From the NCBI GenBank assembly GCA_902603095.1, contig CACKTS010000011.1, positions 1 through 37,119 of the forward strand: 37,119 nucleotides of DNA. The letters are read 5' to 3'. Source of the DNA: an uncultured Alphaproteobacteria bacterium (lineage in GTDB: Bacteria > Pseudomonadota > Alphaproteobacteria > HIMB59 > GCA-002718135). The translations under genes were made by a program, and so were the position numbers. Shown here piece by piece: positions 1-8,477 of the stretch (position 1 is the stretch's first letter; every line of letters begins with the position of its first letter). The notes below the pieces were generated by a model. The model saw only the letters and a list, made by a program, of their open reading frames with translations. It was not told where the DNA came from and searched no databases.

Positions 1-673
1 CTATGGATATGCGCGTCAAGATAGAAAAACAGGACCACGCACCCCTATAACAGCAAAGTTAGTTGCAAACTTAATTACTTCTGCAGGAGCAGATAGAGTT
101 TTAACAATGGATTTACATGCAGGTCAAATACAAGGTTTTTTTGATATACCTCTTGATAACATTTTTTCTGCTCCGCCAATAATTAAAGATATGAAAGAGA
201 AATTTTCAAATAGTAATGATTTGGTTATAGCCTCTCCAGATGTTGGGGGTGTTGTTCGAGCAAGAGCTTTTGCAAAACGTCTGAATGCAGGTTTGGCTAT
301 TGCAGATAAAAGAAGAGAAAAAGCTGGTGAATCTGAAGTAATGAATATTATAGGTGAAGTAGCTGGAAAAACATGCATTCTACTTGATGACATCGCTGAT
401 TCTGCTGGAACATTATGTAATGCAGCCTCAGCTCTTAAGAAAAGTGGTGCTAAAGAAATATACTCATATATAGCTCATGGTGTGCTATCTGGAGAAGCTT
501 TAAATAAAATAGAAAACTCGGCAATTAAAGAGCTTGTACTTACAGACAGTATTCAAGCCTCTGAGGAGGTAAAAAATACAAAAAATATTAGACATATTAG
601 TGTTGCTCCTTTAATGGGAGAGGCCATTAAGAGGATTAACAGTGATTCATCTGTTTCAGCCCTTTTTGATTAA
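1..673 (+). CDS. prs: Ribose-phosphate pyrophosphokinase (PRPP synthetase), 5'-truncated by window edge
   Basis: It makes PRPP from ribose 5-phosphate and ATP for nucleotide, histidine and tryptophan synthesis. The reading frame is open from base 2 and begins inside the conserved [12 protein letters not shown]-binding segment, so roughly the first 90 residues lie outside the window; the ATG at 107 is internal. Also visible are [13 protein letters not shown] (catalytic/flexible region), the [10 protein letters not shown] segment, and the ribose-phosphate loop DDIADSAGT, all in the family order and ending at the usual C-terminus. It is followed after 11 bases by rplY, a common alphaproteobacterial order. 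Identification is secure; only the start is missing. Confidence 0.96.
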   Translation, partial: YGYARQDRKTGPRTPITAKLVANLITSAGADRVLTMDLHAGQIQGFFDIPLDNIFSAPPIIKDMKEKFSNSNDLVIASPDVGGVVRARAFAKRLNAGLAIADKRREKAGESEVMNIIGEVAGKTCILLDDIADSAGTLCNAASALKKSGAKEIYSYIAHGVLSGEALNKIENSAIKELVLTDSIQASEEVKNTKNIRHISVAPLMGEAIKRINSDSSVSALFD

Positions 674-684
674 TTTTTAAAAAA

Positions 685-1380
685 ATGGAAAAGTATAAAG
701 TAATTGAAAGATCAAAGGATGCTGGCTCAACATATTCTATGCTTAGCAAAGGTATGGTGCCAGGAATAGTTTATGGAAAGGGCACTGAGCCTATAAAAAT
801 AGCTTTTGAAAATAAAGTTCTTCAAAAATTAATGCATTCTGGTTCATTTTATTCGACTATACTTGATATTGATATTGAAGGAAAAGTTGAAAAAGTTCTT
901 CCTAAACAATTACAATATCATCCAGTAACAGACAGATTGATTCATTTTGATTTTCTACGGGTGCAAGATGATACCAAAGTAACAGTAGAAATTCCTGTAG
1001 TATTTTTAAATCAAGAAACTTGTCCTGGATTAAAAAAAGGCGGTGTACTTAACTTAGTTAGACGTGAAATTGAGCTTAGCTGTAATGCTAACAATATACC
1101 AGACAAACTACAATTTGATCTTATTACAAGTGAAATTGGTGATTCTATAAAAATAAGTAACATTGAGCTTCCAGAAGGAGTTATGCCTACAATAACTGAT
1201 AGAGATTTTGTAGTTGCCACTCTGGTTCCGCCTACTGTCGAGGTTGAAGAAGAAAAACCAGCCGAAGAAGGTGAGGAATCAACTGAAGAAAGCAAAGATG
1301 GAGATAAATCTGAAGACAAAAAAGAAGAGTCTAAAGAGGGTTCTAAGGAAGAATCAAATCCTAAAGAAGAATCTAAGTAA
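685..1380 (+). CDS. rplY: 50S ribosomal protein L25/TL5/Ctc, long form with acidic tail
   Basis: It binds 5S rRNA in the large subunit. The 231-aa product has the two-domain TL5/Ctc layout: an N-terminal L25 beta-barrel (about residues 1-90, including GIVYGKGTEP and HFDFLRV) and a C-terminal beta domain (about 95-190). The last 40 or so residues are a low-complexity tail of Glu, Lys, Ser and Asp, as in many alphaproteobacterial L25 proteins. It lies between prs and pth, the typical position. The start at 685 has little Shine-Dalgarno signal, only an A-rich leader, but the N-terminus aligns with the family. Confidence 0.94.
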   Translation: MEKYKVIERSKDAGSTYSMLSKGMVPGIVYGKGTEPIKIAFENKVLQKLMHSGSFYSTILDIDIEGKVEKVLPKQLQYHPVTDRLIHFDFLRVQDDTKVTVEIPVVFLNQETCPGLKKGGVLNLVRREIELSCNANNIPDKLQFDLITSEIGDSIKISNIELPEGVMPTITDRDFVVATLVPPTVEVEEEKPAEEGEESTEESKDGDKSEDKKEESKEGSKEESNPKEESK

Positions 1381-1399
1381 ATTAATCTATATATAAAAT

Positions 1400-1960
1400 A
1401 TGTTTTTAATTTGTGGCCTGGGAAACCCGGGAAAGGAATATATTAATACAAGACATAATATTGGATTTAATCTGATAGATAAAATTTCAAGTTATTATAA
1501 TTTTTATCCATTAAAAAAAGATAATAAAAAAGAAGTTTTTAAAGGTTTGATAAATCATCATCCTTGTTTACTCATTAAACCTTTAAACTTTATGAACTTA
1601 TCAGGTCAACCAGTTCAAGAAATCATGAGTTTTTATAAAATTGAGAAAAACAAACTATATGTCATTCACGATGATATCGATTTAGAGCTTGGAAAAATTA
1701 AATTTAAATTGGGAGGTGGAAATGGAGGCCATAACGGGCTCTCAAGTATTGATGAAAAAATTGGAAATAAATATTATAGACTTCGTATAGGAATTGATCA
1801 TCCAGGTATTAAGGATATGGTTTCAAATTATGTTTTAAATAAATTTGATAAAAATGAAATAAATATTATTGAAGAAAAACTTATTAAAATCACAGAAAAT
1901 TTTGAAATACTCTTAAGCAATTCTGCTCTATTTTTAACAAATTTAGCAAAGGAAAAATAA
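1400..1960 (+). CDS. pth: Peptidyl-tRNA hydrolase
   Basis: It cleaves peptidyl-tRNA dropped by ribosomes and recycles the tRNA. The 186-aa length is normal. Key family residues are present: GLGNPG with Asn9, TRHNIGF with catalytic His19, the FMNLSG Asn, HDDID with Asp91, and GGGNGGHNGL with the second catalytic-pocket Asn. Its stop overlaps the ychF start by one base (TAATG), so the two are probably translationally coupled within the prs-rplY-pth-ychF group. Confidence 0.97.
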   Translation: MFLICGLGNPGKEYINTRHNIGFNLIDKISSYYNFYPLKKDNKKEVFKGLINHHPCLLIKPLNFMNLSGQPVQEIMSFYKIEKNKLYVIHDDIDLELGKIKFKLGGGNGGHNGLSSIDEKIGNKYYRLRIGIDHPGIKDMVSNYVLNKFDKNEINIIEEKLIKITENFEILLSNSALFLTNLAKEK

Positions 1961-3060
1961 TGGGCTTTAAATGCGGTATCATTGGATTACCCAATGTTGG
2001 TAAGTCAACACTCTTCAATGCATTAACTGAATCTAATAAAGCTGAAGCAGCAAATTATCCATTTGCCACAATAGAGCCAAATGTAGGACGAGTGGCAGTT
2101 CCAGATGAGAGATTATCAATATTAAGAAAGATAGGTAAAAGTGAAAAAATTATTCCATCCTATATGGATTTTGTTGATATAGCAGGATTAGTTGAAGGCG
2201 CATCTAAAGGTGAGGGTCTAGGTAACAAATTTTTAGGACATATTCGTGAAGTTGATGCTATTGCACATGTAGTTCGTTGTTTTAATGATGAAAATATTAC
2301 TCATATTTCAAGTAATATTGATCCAATTAGCGACATAGAAATAATTAACACTGAATTGGAATTAGCAGATATAGAAACTCTAGAGTCAAAAAAATTATCT
2401 TTAGAAAAAAAAGGTAAACAAGGAGATAATGAAATAAAAAATCAAATTATTATAGTTAAAAAACTTATAGATAACTTAAACAATAATTATTCATACAAAA
2501 AAAATGAGTTTTCTGAAGAAGAAAATGAATTCATAAAATCACTAAACTTAATAAAAATTAAACCTATGCTATATATTTGTAATGTAGATGAAGAATCTAT
2601 TCAAAATGGTAATAAATTATCCAAAAAAGTTATTGAATATGCAAATAAAAATAATCATAATTCAGTTATTGTATCAGCTTCAATAGAAGCTCAAATAGCT
2701 GAATTAGAAAACAATAATGAAAAATTAGAATTAATAAAAGAGATGGGGTTGAATGATACAACTCTTACTAAAGTCATAAAAAGTGGTTACAATTTACTTA
2801 ATTTAATTAATTATTTTACTTGTGGTCCAAAAGAAACACGTTCATGGACTATAGATGAAGAAACAACTGCTCCTCAAGCAGCGGGTAAAATACACACTGA
2901 TTTTGAAAAAGGATTTATCAGGGCAGAAACTATTGCTTATAATGATTTCATAAAATTTAATGGTGAAACTGGAAGTAGAGAAGCCGGCAAATTAAGACAG
3001 GAAGGAAAAGAATATGTTGTTAAAGATGGAGATATAATGCACTTTCTTTTTAATGTTTAA
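1960..3060 (+). CDS. ychF: Redox-regulated ATPase YchF (Obg-family, ribosome-associated)
   Basis: YchF/OLA1 proteins bind ATP rather than GTP and associate with ribosomes. The 366-aa protein has P-loop GLPNVGKS at residues 9-16, the G3 region [20 protein letters not shown], and the YchF-type NVDE motif in place of the NKxD that selects GTP. A central coiled helical insertion and the C-terminal TGS domain (about 280-366, with [11 protein letters not shown] and [10 protein letters not shown]) follow. It starts on the last base of pth. Its TAA is shared with the convergent petC stop within a TTAA. Confidence 0.97.
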   Translation: MGFKCGIIGLPNVGKSTLFNALTESNKAEAANYPFATIEPNVGRVAVPDERLSILRKIGKSEKIIPSYMDFVDIAGLVEGASKGEGLGNKFLGHIREVDAIAHVVRCFNDENITHISSNIDPISDIEIINTELELADIETLESKKLSLEKKGKQGDNEIKNQIIIVKKLIDNLNNNYSYKKNEFSEEENEFIKSLNLIKIKPMLYICNVDEESIQNGNKLSKKVIEYANKNNHNSVIVSASIEAQIAELENNNEKLELIKEMGLNDTTLTKVIKSGYNLLNLINYFTCGPKETRSWTIDEETTAPQAAGKIHTDFEKGFIRAETIAYNDFIKFNGETGSREAGKLRQEGKEYVVKDGDIMHFLFNV

Positions 3061-3809
3061 TCAATTTCTCTCCAGAGTCTGTTTTTAGCTAAATAAATAA
3101 CTGTACCTAAAACTAAGAAAAACAATATAACTTTGATTCCAAGATTTTTTCTAACTTCTAACTCAGGTTCAGCTGCCCACTTTAAAAATGTAACTACATC
3201 TTTTGTAAGTTGCTTAGCATTATTATCTGTTCCATCATCATAATCAACACTACCATCATATATTGGCTCAGGCATAGATATTTGGTTTCCCCCAACCCAT
3301 TTATTATAATACATACCTTCACCTACTTCCATATCTTCAGGTGGTTCTTCGTAACCTAAAAGTATATTGTAAATATAATCTTCACCATATTTTCTAGCTT
3401 TTGTTATTACACTTAAGTCTGGAGGATAAGCACCATTATTACTAAGTCTAGCTTCATTATCATTTAAATAAGGGGAAACAAATCTATCTGCAGGTCTTGC
3501 ATCTCTTTCATACATTTCACCTTCATCATTTGGTCCGTCAAGAACCATATATTCAGAAGCTATAGCTTTTACTTCCTCTTTAGAAAATCCAATATCTAGA
3601 AGATCTCTATAATATAATAATTTCATTGAATGACATCCTGCACATACTTCTTGATAAACCTTAAAACCTCTCTGAAGTGCAGCTTTATCAAAAGTTCCTG
3701 TTATTCCATTAAAAGACCATTGATGCCTAGGCATAGGCCCTGAATTGGATTCAGCGGCTGAAATATTTGAAGAAAATAAAAAAATTAAGATAATAATAAA
3801 AAATCTCAT
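3057..3809 (-). CDS. petC: Cytochrome c1, bc1 complex
   Basis: This is the c-type heme subunit of ubiquinol:cytochrome c reductase, carrying electrons from the Rieske centre to soluble cytochrome c. The 250-aa protein has a hydrophobic signal peptide (1-19), heme-attachment motif CAGCH at 56-60, a probable axial Met179 in ISMPEP, and a C-terminal anchor helix at about 225-243 ending in basic residues. It is the last gene of petA-petB-petC, 3 bases after petB. Its stop overlaps that of the convergent ychF by 4 bases. Confidence 0.96.
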   Translation of the reverse strand: MRFFIIILIFLFSSNISAAESNSGPMPRHQWSFNGITGTFDKAALQRGFKVYQEVCAGCHSMKLLYYRDLLDIGFSKEEVKAIASEYMVLDGPNDEGEMYERDARPADRFVSPYLNDNEARLSNNGAYPPDLSVITKARKYGEDYIYNILLGYEEPPEDMEVGEGMYYNKWVGGNQISMPEPIYDGSVDYDDGTDNNAKQLTKDVVTFLKWAAEPELEVRKNLGIKVILFFLVLGTVIYLAKNRLWREID

Positions 3810-3812
3810 ATA

Positions 3813-5078
3813 TTAGATAATCTCTTTTTGAGATGTAAGAATTGGTCTTTTTTCTGCAGCTCCTGAATAAACATCACTGATCCCCATAGGAAGAGATTTT
3901 GGGGTTTCAATCAAATGTACGAATGGTGTTATAATTAAGAAAAAACCAAAATAATAAACAAGACCTATTCTTGCTACTAAAAGATACAATCCTTCAGCTG
4001 GTAACATGCCTACATAACCAAGAATAAAAAAATTAACAAAAAATAACATTACAAACCATTTATATATAGGTCTAAAGTTACAGCTTCTAACATTTGATCT
4101 ATCTAACCAAGGAAGAACAAATAGTATTGCAATGGATCCAAACATCAAGACAACTCCACCTAACTTATCTGGAATTGCTCTCAATATTGCGTAAAAAGGA
4201 GCTAAATACCAATTAGGAACTATATGTGCAGGAGTCACAAGAGGATCTGCAGGTATATAATTGTCAACCTCAGCCATTAAGTTAGGTCCAAAAAATATTA
4301 CTGCAGAAATTATTACGCCAAATACACAAGTTGCTAAAGCATCCTTCATAATCATATATGGAAAAAATCTTACTGTATCATTTTTTGATTTAATATTAAT
4401 TCCTGCTGGATTATTTGATCCATGAACATGAACTGCTGCAACATGAAGACCTACAACCCCTAAAATAACAAAAGGCAACACATAGTGTAAAGCAAAAAAT
4501 CTATTAAGAGTTGCATTACCAACTGTATAATCACCTAACAACCAAGTTTTTAATCCTTCACCAATAACAGGTATAGCACTAAATAAATTAGTAATAACTG
4601 TTGCTCCCCAATAAGACATTTGACCCCATGGAAGCACATATCCCATAAATGCTGTTGCCATCATCAAAAGATAAATAAATACTCCAAGTATCCAGTTAAG
4701 TTCTCTTGGATATTTATATGAGCCGTAATACATTCCACGAAGTATATGAATATAAACAATAATAAAAAAGAAAGCTGCACCATTAGAATGAATATAACGA
4801 AGCAACCAACCAAAATTAACATCACGCATAATCCTCTCTACGCTATCAAATGCCATATCTGTATGAGGTGTATAATTCATAGCAAGAAAAATTCCGCTTA
4901 AAATCATAACAACAAGTGTAATTGTTGCCAATGCTCCAAAGCTCCAAAAATAATTACAATTTTTAGGCATTGGATATTCTCCATATTCTCTTTCTAAATA
5001 TGAAATTATTGGAAGCCTAAATTCAATCCAATTTAAAAAAGAATTTTTATATTTCCTGGGTTGAGAATTTCCACTCAT
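3813..5078 (-). CDS. petB: Cytochrome b, bc1 complex, with PNWY Qo motif
   Basis: This is the membrane core subunit carrying hemes bL and bH and both quinone sites. The 421-aa protein has the four heme ligands at His97, His111, His198 and His212, with the 14-residue spacings expected, and about eight membrane helices. The Qo-site tetrapeptide, PEWY in most proteobacteria and mitochondria, reads PNWY here (residues 288-291; the Asn codon is at 4212-4214). The following APFYAILRAIPDKLGGV is normal, so the frame is intact and the Glu-to-Asn change appears real. It lies between petA and petC. Confidence 0.97.
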   Translation of the reverse strand: MSGNSQPRKYKNSFLNWIEFRLPIISYLEREYGEYPMPKNCNYFWSFGALATITLVVMILSGIFLAMNYTPHTDMAFDSVERIMRDVNFGWLLRYIHSNGAAFFFIIVYIHILRGMYYGSYKYPRELNWILGVFIYLLMMATAFMGYVLPWGQMSYWGATVITNLFSAIPVIGEGLKTWLLGDYTVGNATLNRFFALHYVLPFVILGVVGLHVAAVHVHGSNNPAGINIKSKNDTVRFFPYMIMKDALATCVFGVIISAVIFFGPNLMAEVDNYIPADPLVTPAHIVPNWYLAPFYAILRAIPDKLGGVVLMFGSIAILFVLPWLDRSNVRSCNFRPIYKWFVMLFFVNFFILGYVGMLPAEGLYLLVARIGLVYYFGFFLIITPFVHLIETPKSLPMGISDVYSGAAEKRPILTSQKEII

Positions 5079-5080
5079 AT

Positions 5081-5608
5081 CTATCCAATCTTAATTGTTG
5101 TTTCGTTTAAAAAAGAATATGGAGGTACTGGAAGATTGTCAGGTGCAGGTCCTTTTCTAATTCTTCCAGATGTATCATAGTGAGAACCGTGACAAGGGCA
5201 ATACCAACCATTATATTCACCTTTTGTATCTGTTAATTTTTGACCTAGTGGCACACAACCTAAATGTGTACAAACACCAATCAAAACTAACCATTCTTCT
5301 TTTTTTACTCTGTCAACATCCTGTTCAGGATGTTTTAAATCTGAAATATTTACTGCTTTGGCTTCTTCAATTTCAATCTTTGTTCTTTTTCGAATAAATA
5401 CAGGCTTACCTCGCCATTTTACAGTTATGCTCTGACCTTCTTCAATTTCACTAATATCTACTTCAGTTGTTCCCAAAGCAAGTGTATCTTCAGCTGGATT
5501 CATGCTTTTTATGAAAGGCCAAATAAAAGCAGCTGTGCCAACTGCTCCAATTGAGATAGTGCTCAGTTGTAAAAAATCTCTTCTTTTGGTATTCGGGTTG
5601 TTTGCCAT
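5081..5608 (-). CDS. petA: Ubiquinol-cytochrome c reductase Rieske iron-sulfur subunit
   Basis: It carries the 2Fe-2S cluster that takes the first electron from ubiquinol. The 175-aa protein has a Tat-type N-terminus (KRRDFL at 8-13), a membrane anchor at about 15-34, and the two cluster boxes CTHLGC (Cys113, His115, Cys118) and CPCHGSH (Cys137, Cys139, His140). Cys113, His115, Cys137 and His140 are the expected ligands, and Cys118 and Cys139 the disulfide. It is the first gene of the operon, divergent from trmL across a 94-bp spacer that must hold both promoters. Confidence 0.97.
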   Translation of the reverse strand: MANNPNTKRRDFLQLSTISIGAVGTAAFIWPFIKSMNPAEDTLALGTTEVDISEIEEGQSITVKWRGKPVFIRKRTKIEIEEAKAVNISDLKHPEQDVDRVKKEEWLVLIGVCTHLGCVPLGQKLTDTKGEYNGWYCPCHGSHYDTSGRIRKGPAPDNLPVPPYSFLNETTIKIG

Positions 5609-5702
5609 AAATTGATTTTCTCTTATAGCTTAAATATGAAAAAAAATACCAATTTAAATGTGCCAGCGTGACGCAATCATAATATTACTGTAGAAAACAA
5701 TT

Positions 5703-6155
5703 ATGAGAATAGCTTTGTATCAACCAGACATACCCCAAAATACAGGTAATATATTCAGACTAGGAGCATGCTTAGGTATTTCAATAGATATTATTGAACC
5801 TGTAGGCTTTATTTTTGATGATAAAAAATTCAGAAGAAGTGCTATGGATTATATTGATCATCTTGAATACAAAAAACATGTTGATTGGGAGAATTTTTAT
5901 CAATGGGTTAAAAAGAATAATTTTAGATTAATTTTAATGACTACAAAATGCAAAAAAAGTTACTATGATTTTAAATTTCATAAATCTGATATTTTATTAT
6001 TTGGAAGGGAAAGCTCAGGTGTGCCTGAAACTATTCATAATATAGTTGATCATCGTTTAACAATTCCAATGAAAGATGGGGTCAGATCAATTAATCTAAG
6101 CAGCTCTGTTGCTTTAGTATTAGGTGAAGGTCTTAGACAAATAAATCACTTATGA
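5703..6155 (+). CDS. trmL: tRNA (cytidine/uridine-34-2'-O-)-methyltransferase TrmL
   Basis: A SPOUT (trefoil-knot) methyltransferase that 2'-O-methylates the wobble base of certain tRNA-Leu species. The 150-aa size is typical of this minimal family. Visible are the N-terminal motif QPDIPQNTGNIFRL, the central LLFGRESSGVPE loop and the C-terminal knot segment IPMKDGVRSINLSSSVAL, which binds S-adenosylmethionine. It is transcribed away from petA and converges on the CCA-adding enzyme gene with only 9 bases between the stops. Confidence 0.95.
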   Translation: MRIALYQPDIPQNTGNIFRLGACLGISIDIIEPVGFIFDDKKFRRSAMDYIDHLEYKKHVDWENFYQWVKKNNFRLILMTTKCKKSYYDFKFHKSDILLFGRESSGVPETIHNIVDHRLTIPMKDGVRSINLSSSVALVLGEGLRQINHL

Positions 6156-6164
6156 TGAATGTAA

Positions 6165-6959
6165 TTAATTTATTATTTTATCAATTTTGTTAAGACATTT
6201 ATGCAAACCAAGCTCGTAATTGGTTTTTATAAAGTGTTCTTTTACTATCTCTACCCACTTATATTTTACTTGATTTTGATTTGATTCATAAAAACAATTT
6301 AAAGGATAAGACATGTTAAACATTTTTAAAACTTCCTGCCTAATAACATCATTAGTCAAGACAATTAAAGATTCATGAATATATTTTTCAACAATTTGTT
6401 GATCTTCAAAATTTATAGATGGCAAATCAAAAAGACCTAGAAAACGAAAATACCTATAGATTCTTAAATAGTCTTCCTTTATTCTATCTTCAATTTCCCC
6501 TATAAATTTAATTTCTTTATATCTTAAATCTTTTTTTCCTTCATAGTAATCAAATATAGTTTTATCATTTCCAAGATAAATTGCATTAAAACTGAAATCT
6601 CTTCTTGCCGCGTCTTTCCTCCAATCATTTGTATAAATAACTGAAGTATGTCTTCCAATTTGATTGATATCTTCTCTCAATGAGGTAATTTGAATTTTTT
6701 TATTAAAAGGATATGCAATTATAGTTCCATACTGAATTGCAAAATCATCATATTCAATATTATTTTTTTTAAGTAAATTAATTATTTTATCTGGTTCAAG
6801 AGGAGTTGCTGCATCAATATCTTTTATTTCTTTTCCTAAGATAGAGTCCCTTATACTTCCTCCTACTAAACGAATTTCTGAATTAGTATTCACAAAGATA
6901 CTAAACAAAAATCTTACATGATCCTTGTTTAATAAATCTAACATTTTATTACTGTTCAT
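6165..6959 (-). CDS. CCA tRNA nucleotidyltransferase / poly(A) polymerase family, short form
   Basis: The class II nucleotidyltransferase head is clear: LVGGSIRDSILGKE (motif A, about residues 31-44), the metal-binding DxD in DIDAAT, RRDFSFNAIY (motif B), and EDYLRIYRYFRF (motif D region). This family adds or repairs the 3' CCA of tRNA. The protein is only 264 aa, against roughly 400 for most alphaproteobacterial homologues. The C-terminal body/tail appears missing, and the space beyond its stop is filled by trmL, so this is not a frameshift visible here. It may be a minimal working enzyme; poly(A) polymerase is less likely in this class. Divergent from the next gene by 41 bp. Confidence 0.85.
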   Translation of the reverse strand: MNSNKMLDLLNKDHVRFLFSIFVNTNSEIRLVGGSIRDSILGKEIKDIDAATPLEPDKIINLLKKNNIEYDDFAIQYGTIIAYPFNKKIQITSLREDINQIGRHTSVIYTNDWRKDAARRDFSFNAIYLGNDKTIFDYYEGKKDLRYKEIKFIGEIEDRIKEDYLRIYRYFRFLGLFDLPSINFEDQQIVEKYIHESLIVLTNDVIRQEVLKMFNMSYPLNCFYESNQNQVKYKWVEIVKEHFIKTNYELGLHKCLNKIDKIIN

Positions 6960-7000
6960 TAGCTAGCAATTTTTTAAAAACAATTTATATTACATGAATT

Positions 7001-7609
7001 ATGTCGACTTCTTCAAAAGAAAATACTTATGAAATATTTGAAGATATTAAAAAAAATCTAAACAGAGGTGTCAAAGATAGAAGTCATGGATATCATACTC
7101 CTATTTTTTCTAATATTGACAAGGAAAATTCGATTGACTCAAGAATTGTAGTTTTACGGAAATTCGATCCAAAAAAAATGGTTTTAAATTTTCATACTGA
7201 TTTTAGATCTCCTAAAGTGCATAATCTCAAAAAAAATAATAAATCTTTATTTGTTTTCTATGATCAAAAATTAAAAATACAATTACGTATAAAAACTTCT
7301 TCTACAATTAATAACCAAAATAATATTTGCAAAGATATGTGGGAAAATACAAAATTATATAGCAGGAAATGTTATTTAACTCTTAAATCTCCAAGTTCTA
7401 TTACAAATCAACCTGAAGATGGCATACATGAAAGTTTAAAAGGCAAAGAACCTACAAAAAAAGAAAGTGAGAAAGGATATAAAAATTTTACAGTGATAGA
7501 AAATCATATAATGCTAATTGATTGGCTTTACCTTTCTGCATCTGGACATAGAAGACTAATAATTAGCTTCAAAGATATTAATCCAATTTTTGATTGGGTT
7601 ATCCCTTAA
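7001..7609 (+). CDS. Pyridoxamine 5'-phosphate oxidase-like flavin-binding split-barrel protein
   Basis: The 202-aa protein resembles the Alr4036/PNPOx-like group: an N-terminal segment with SRIVVLRKFD and LNFHTDFRSPKVHNLKKN (FMN-phosphate binding strand and helix of the split barrel, about residues 43-85), and a C-terminal LYLSASGHRRLIIS matching the family's conserved GHRR box. It is not clearly the vitamin-B6 enzyme PdxH, which has a different C-terminal substrate motif. Substrate unknown. It stands alone between the CCA-enzyme gene and the rpmH promoter region. Confidence 0.75.
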   Translation: MSTSSKENTYEIFEDIKKNLNRGVKDRSHGYHTPIFSNIDKENSIDSRIVVLRKFDPKKMVLNFHTDFRSPKVHNLKKNNKSLFVFYDQKLKIQLRIKTSSTINNQNNICKDMWENTKLYSRKCYLTLKSPSSITNQPEDGIHESLKGKEPTKKESEKGYKNFTVIENHIMLIDWLYLSASGHRRLIISFKDINPIFDWVIP

Positions 7610-7718
7610 CAAAAAAAATAATTATATTAATTAAACGCAAATTTTTTCTGTAAATATCGCAATATTTCGGTAATTTTTGATACATTTTAAATATTTTCTA
7701 AGTTTTTTGAGTATCTAT

Positions 7719-7747
7719 TTGACTTATATACAATCAATTCGTAATAG
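7719..7747 (+). promoter_or_regulatory. Probable sigma-70-type promoter for rpmH operon
   Basis: TTGACT at 7719-7724 is a near-consensus -35, followed by a 17-base spacer and TAATAG at 7742-7747, a weaker -10. It lies 20 bases before the rpmH ATG at 7768, in a 158-bp AT-rich spacer that holds no gene. The -35 is convincing; the -10 assignment is tentative. Confidence 0.5.
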
Positions 7748-7767
7748 GGCTCAAAAAATACTATATT

Positions 7768-7902
7768 ATGAAAAGAACATATCAGCCGAGTAAATTAATC
7801 AGAAAGCGAAGACATGGTTTTCGTGCAAGAATGGCAACTAAAGCAGGTAGACAAATTATAAACCGTCGTCGTGCAAAAGGAAGAGCTCAACTTAGCGCTT
7901 AA
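7768..7902 (+). CDS. rpmH: 50S ribosomal protein L34
   Basis: A 44-aa basic protein reading [18 protein letters not shown] at its start, with [15 protein letters not shown] near the end: the full, highly conserved L34 pattern. It was found by direct translation of the spacer before rnpA. It begins the cluster rpmH-rnpA-yidD-yidC, conserved across bacteria, and lies 9 bases upstream of rnpA. Confidence 0.97.
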   Translation: MKRTYQPSKLIRKRRHGFRARMATKAGRQIINRRRAKGRAQLSA

Positions 7903-7911
7903 TTTGGCCTT

Positions 7912-8244
7912 ATGGCCCTAAATTTATATACAATAAAAAAAAGAGCAACATTTGTTCATATAAGAAACAAAGGTATCTTTATACCTAGTAAAAATATGAA
8001 TATTCAAAAGCTAACTGATCAGGATTTAAATAACAAAATTGGAGTAGGCTACACAGCTACAAAAAAAATAGGTAATGCCGTTAAAAGAAATAAAGCTAAA
8101 AGAATAATGAGAGAATTAGCAAAAAAAATATTGATTAAAGGTAAAATAAATACTTATTTTGTGCTAATAGCCAAACCATCAATATTAGAAGCAAATTTTA
8201 TAGACTTATTAGAGGAGTTAGAACAAAGTATTAATGTTAAATAA
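7912..8244 (+). CDS. rnpA: Ribonuclease P protein component
   Basis: The protein subunit of RNase P, which helps the catalytic RNA bind pre-tRNA 5' leaders. The 110-aa product has the N-terminal basic segment TIKKRATFVHI, the central KIGVGYTATKKIGNAVKRNKAKRIMRE (the usual RNR box reads RNK here) and C-terminal NTYFVLIAKPS. Its end overlaps the yidD start by 11 bases, suggesting coupling. Confidence 0.93.
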   Translation: MALNLYTIKKRATFVHIRNKGIFIPSKNMNIQKLTDQDLNNKIGVGYTATKKIGNAVKRNKAKRIMRELAKKILIKGKINTYFVLIAKPSILEANFIDLLEELEQSINVK

Positions 8245-8476
8245 AATAATAATATTTCCATTACTAATAATAATTAAAGTTTATCAACTTTTAATCTCTC
8301 CTATCTTACGAGGCAATTGTCGCTTTTTACCTACTTGCTCGGAGTACGCTATTGAGTCTTTAAAATCACATGGTTTAATTAAAGGTAGTATATTGACTAT
8401 AAAAAGAATAGGAAGATGTCATCCTTGGGGAGGCTTTGGATATGATCCAATACCATCAAAAGATTTAAAAAAATAA
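8234..8476 (+). CDS. yidD: Membrane protein insertion efficiency factor YidD
   Basis: A small membrane-associated protein that assists YidC-dependent insertion. The 80-aa product has the N-terminal amphipathic/hydrophobic helix followed by the family signature YQLLISPILRGNCRFLPTCS, YAIESLKSHG and RCHPWGGFGYDPIP with three conserved cysteines. It overlaps rnpA and precedes yidC by one base, the standard arrangement. Confidence 0.96.
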   Translation: MLNKIIIFPLLIIIKVYQLLISPILRGNCRFLPTCSEYAIESLKSHGLIKGSILTIKRIGRCHPWGGFGYDPIPSKDLKK

Positions 8477-8477
8477 A

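Noticed and set aside
1214-1396. 60-aa basic frame within rplY
   Set aside because: It is an out-of-frame reading of the Glu/Lys-rich rplY tail.
5170-5397. 75-aa plus-strand frame across petA
   Set aside because: It is antisense to the Rieske gene, whose cluster motifs fix the true frame.
7610-7767. Replication origin near rpmH
   Set aside because: rpmH adjoins oriC in some bacteria, but no DnaA-box cluster or dnaA gene is visible; only an AT-rich spacer with a small inverted repeat (7652-7667).
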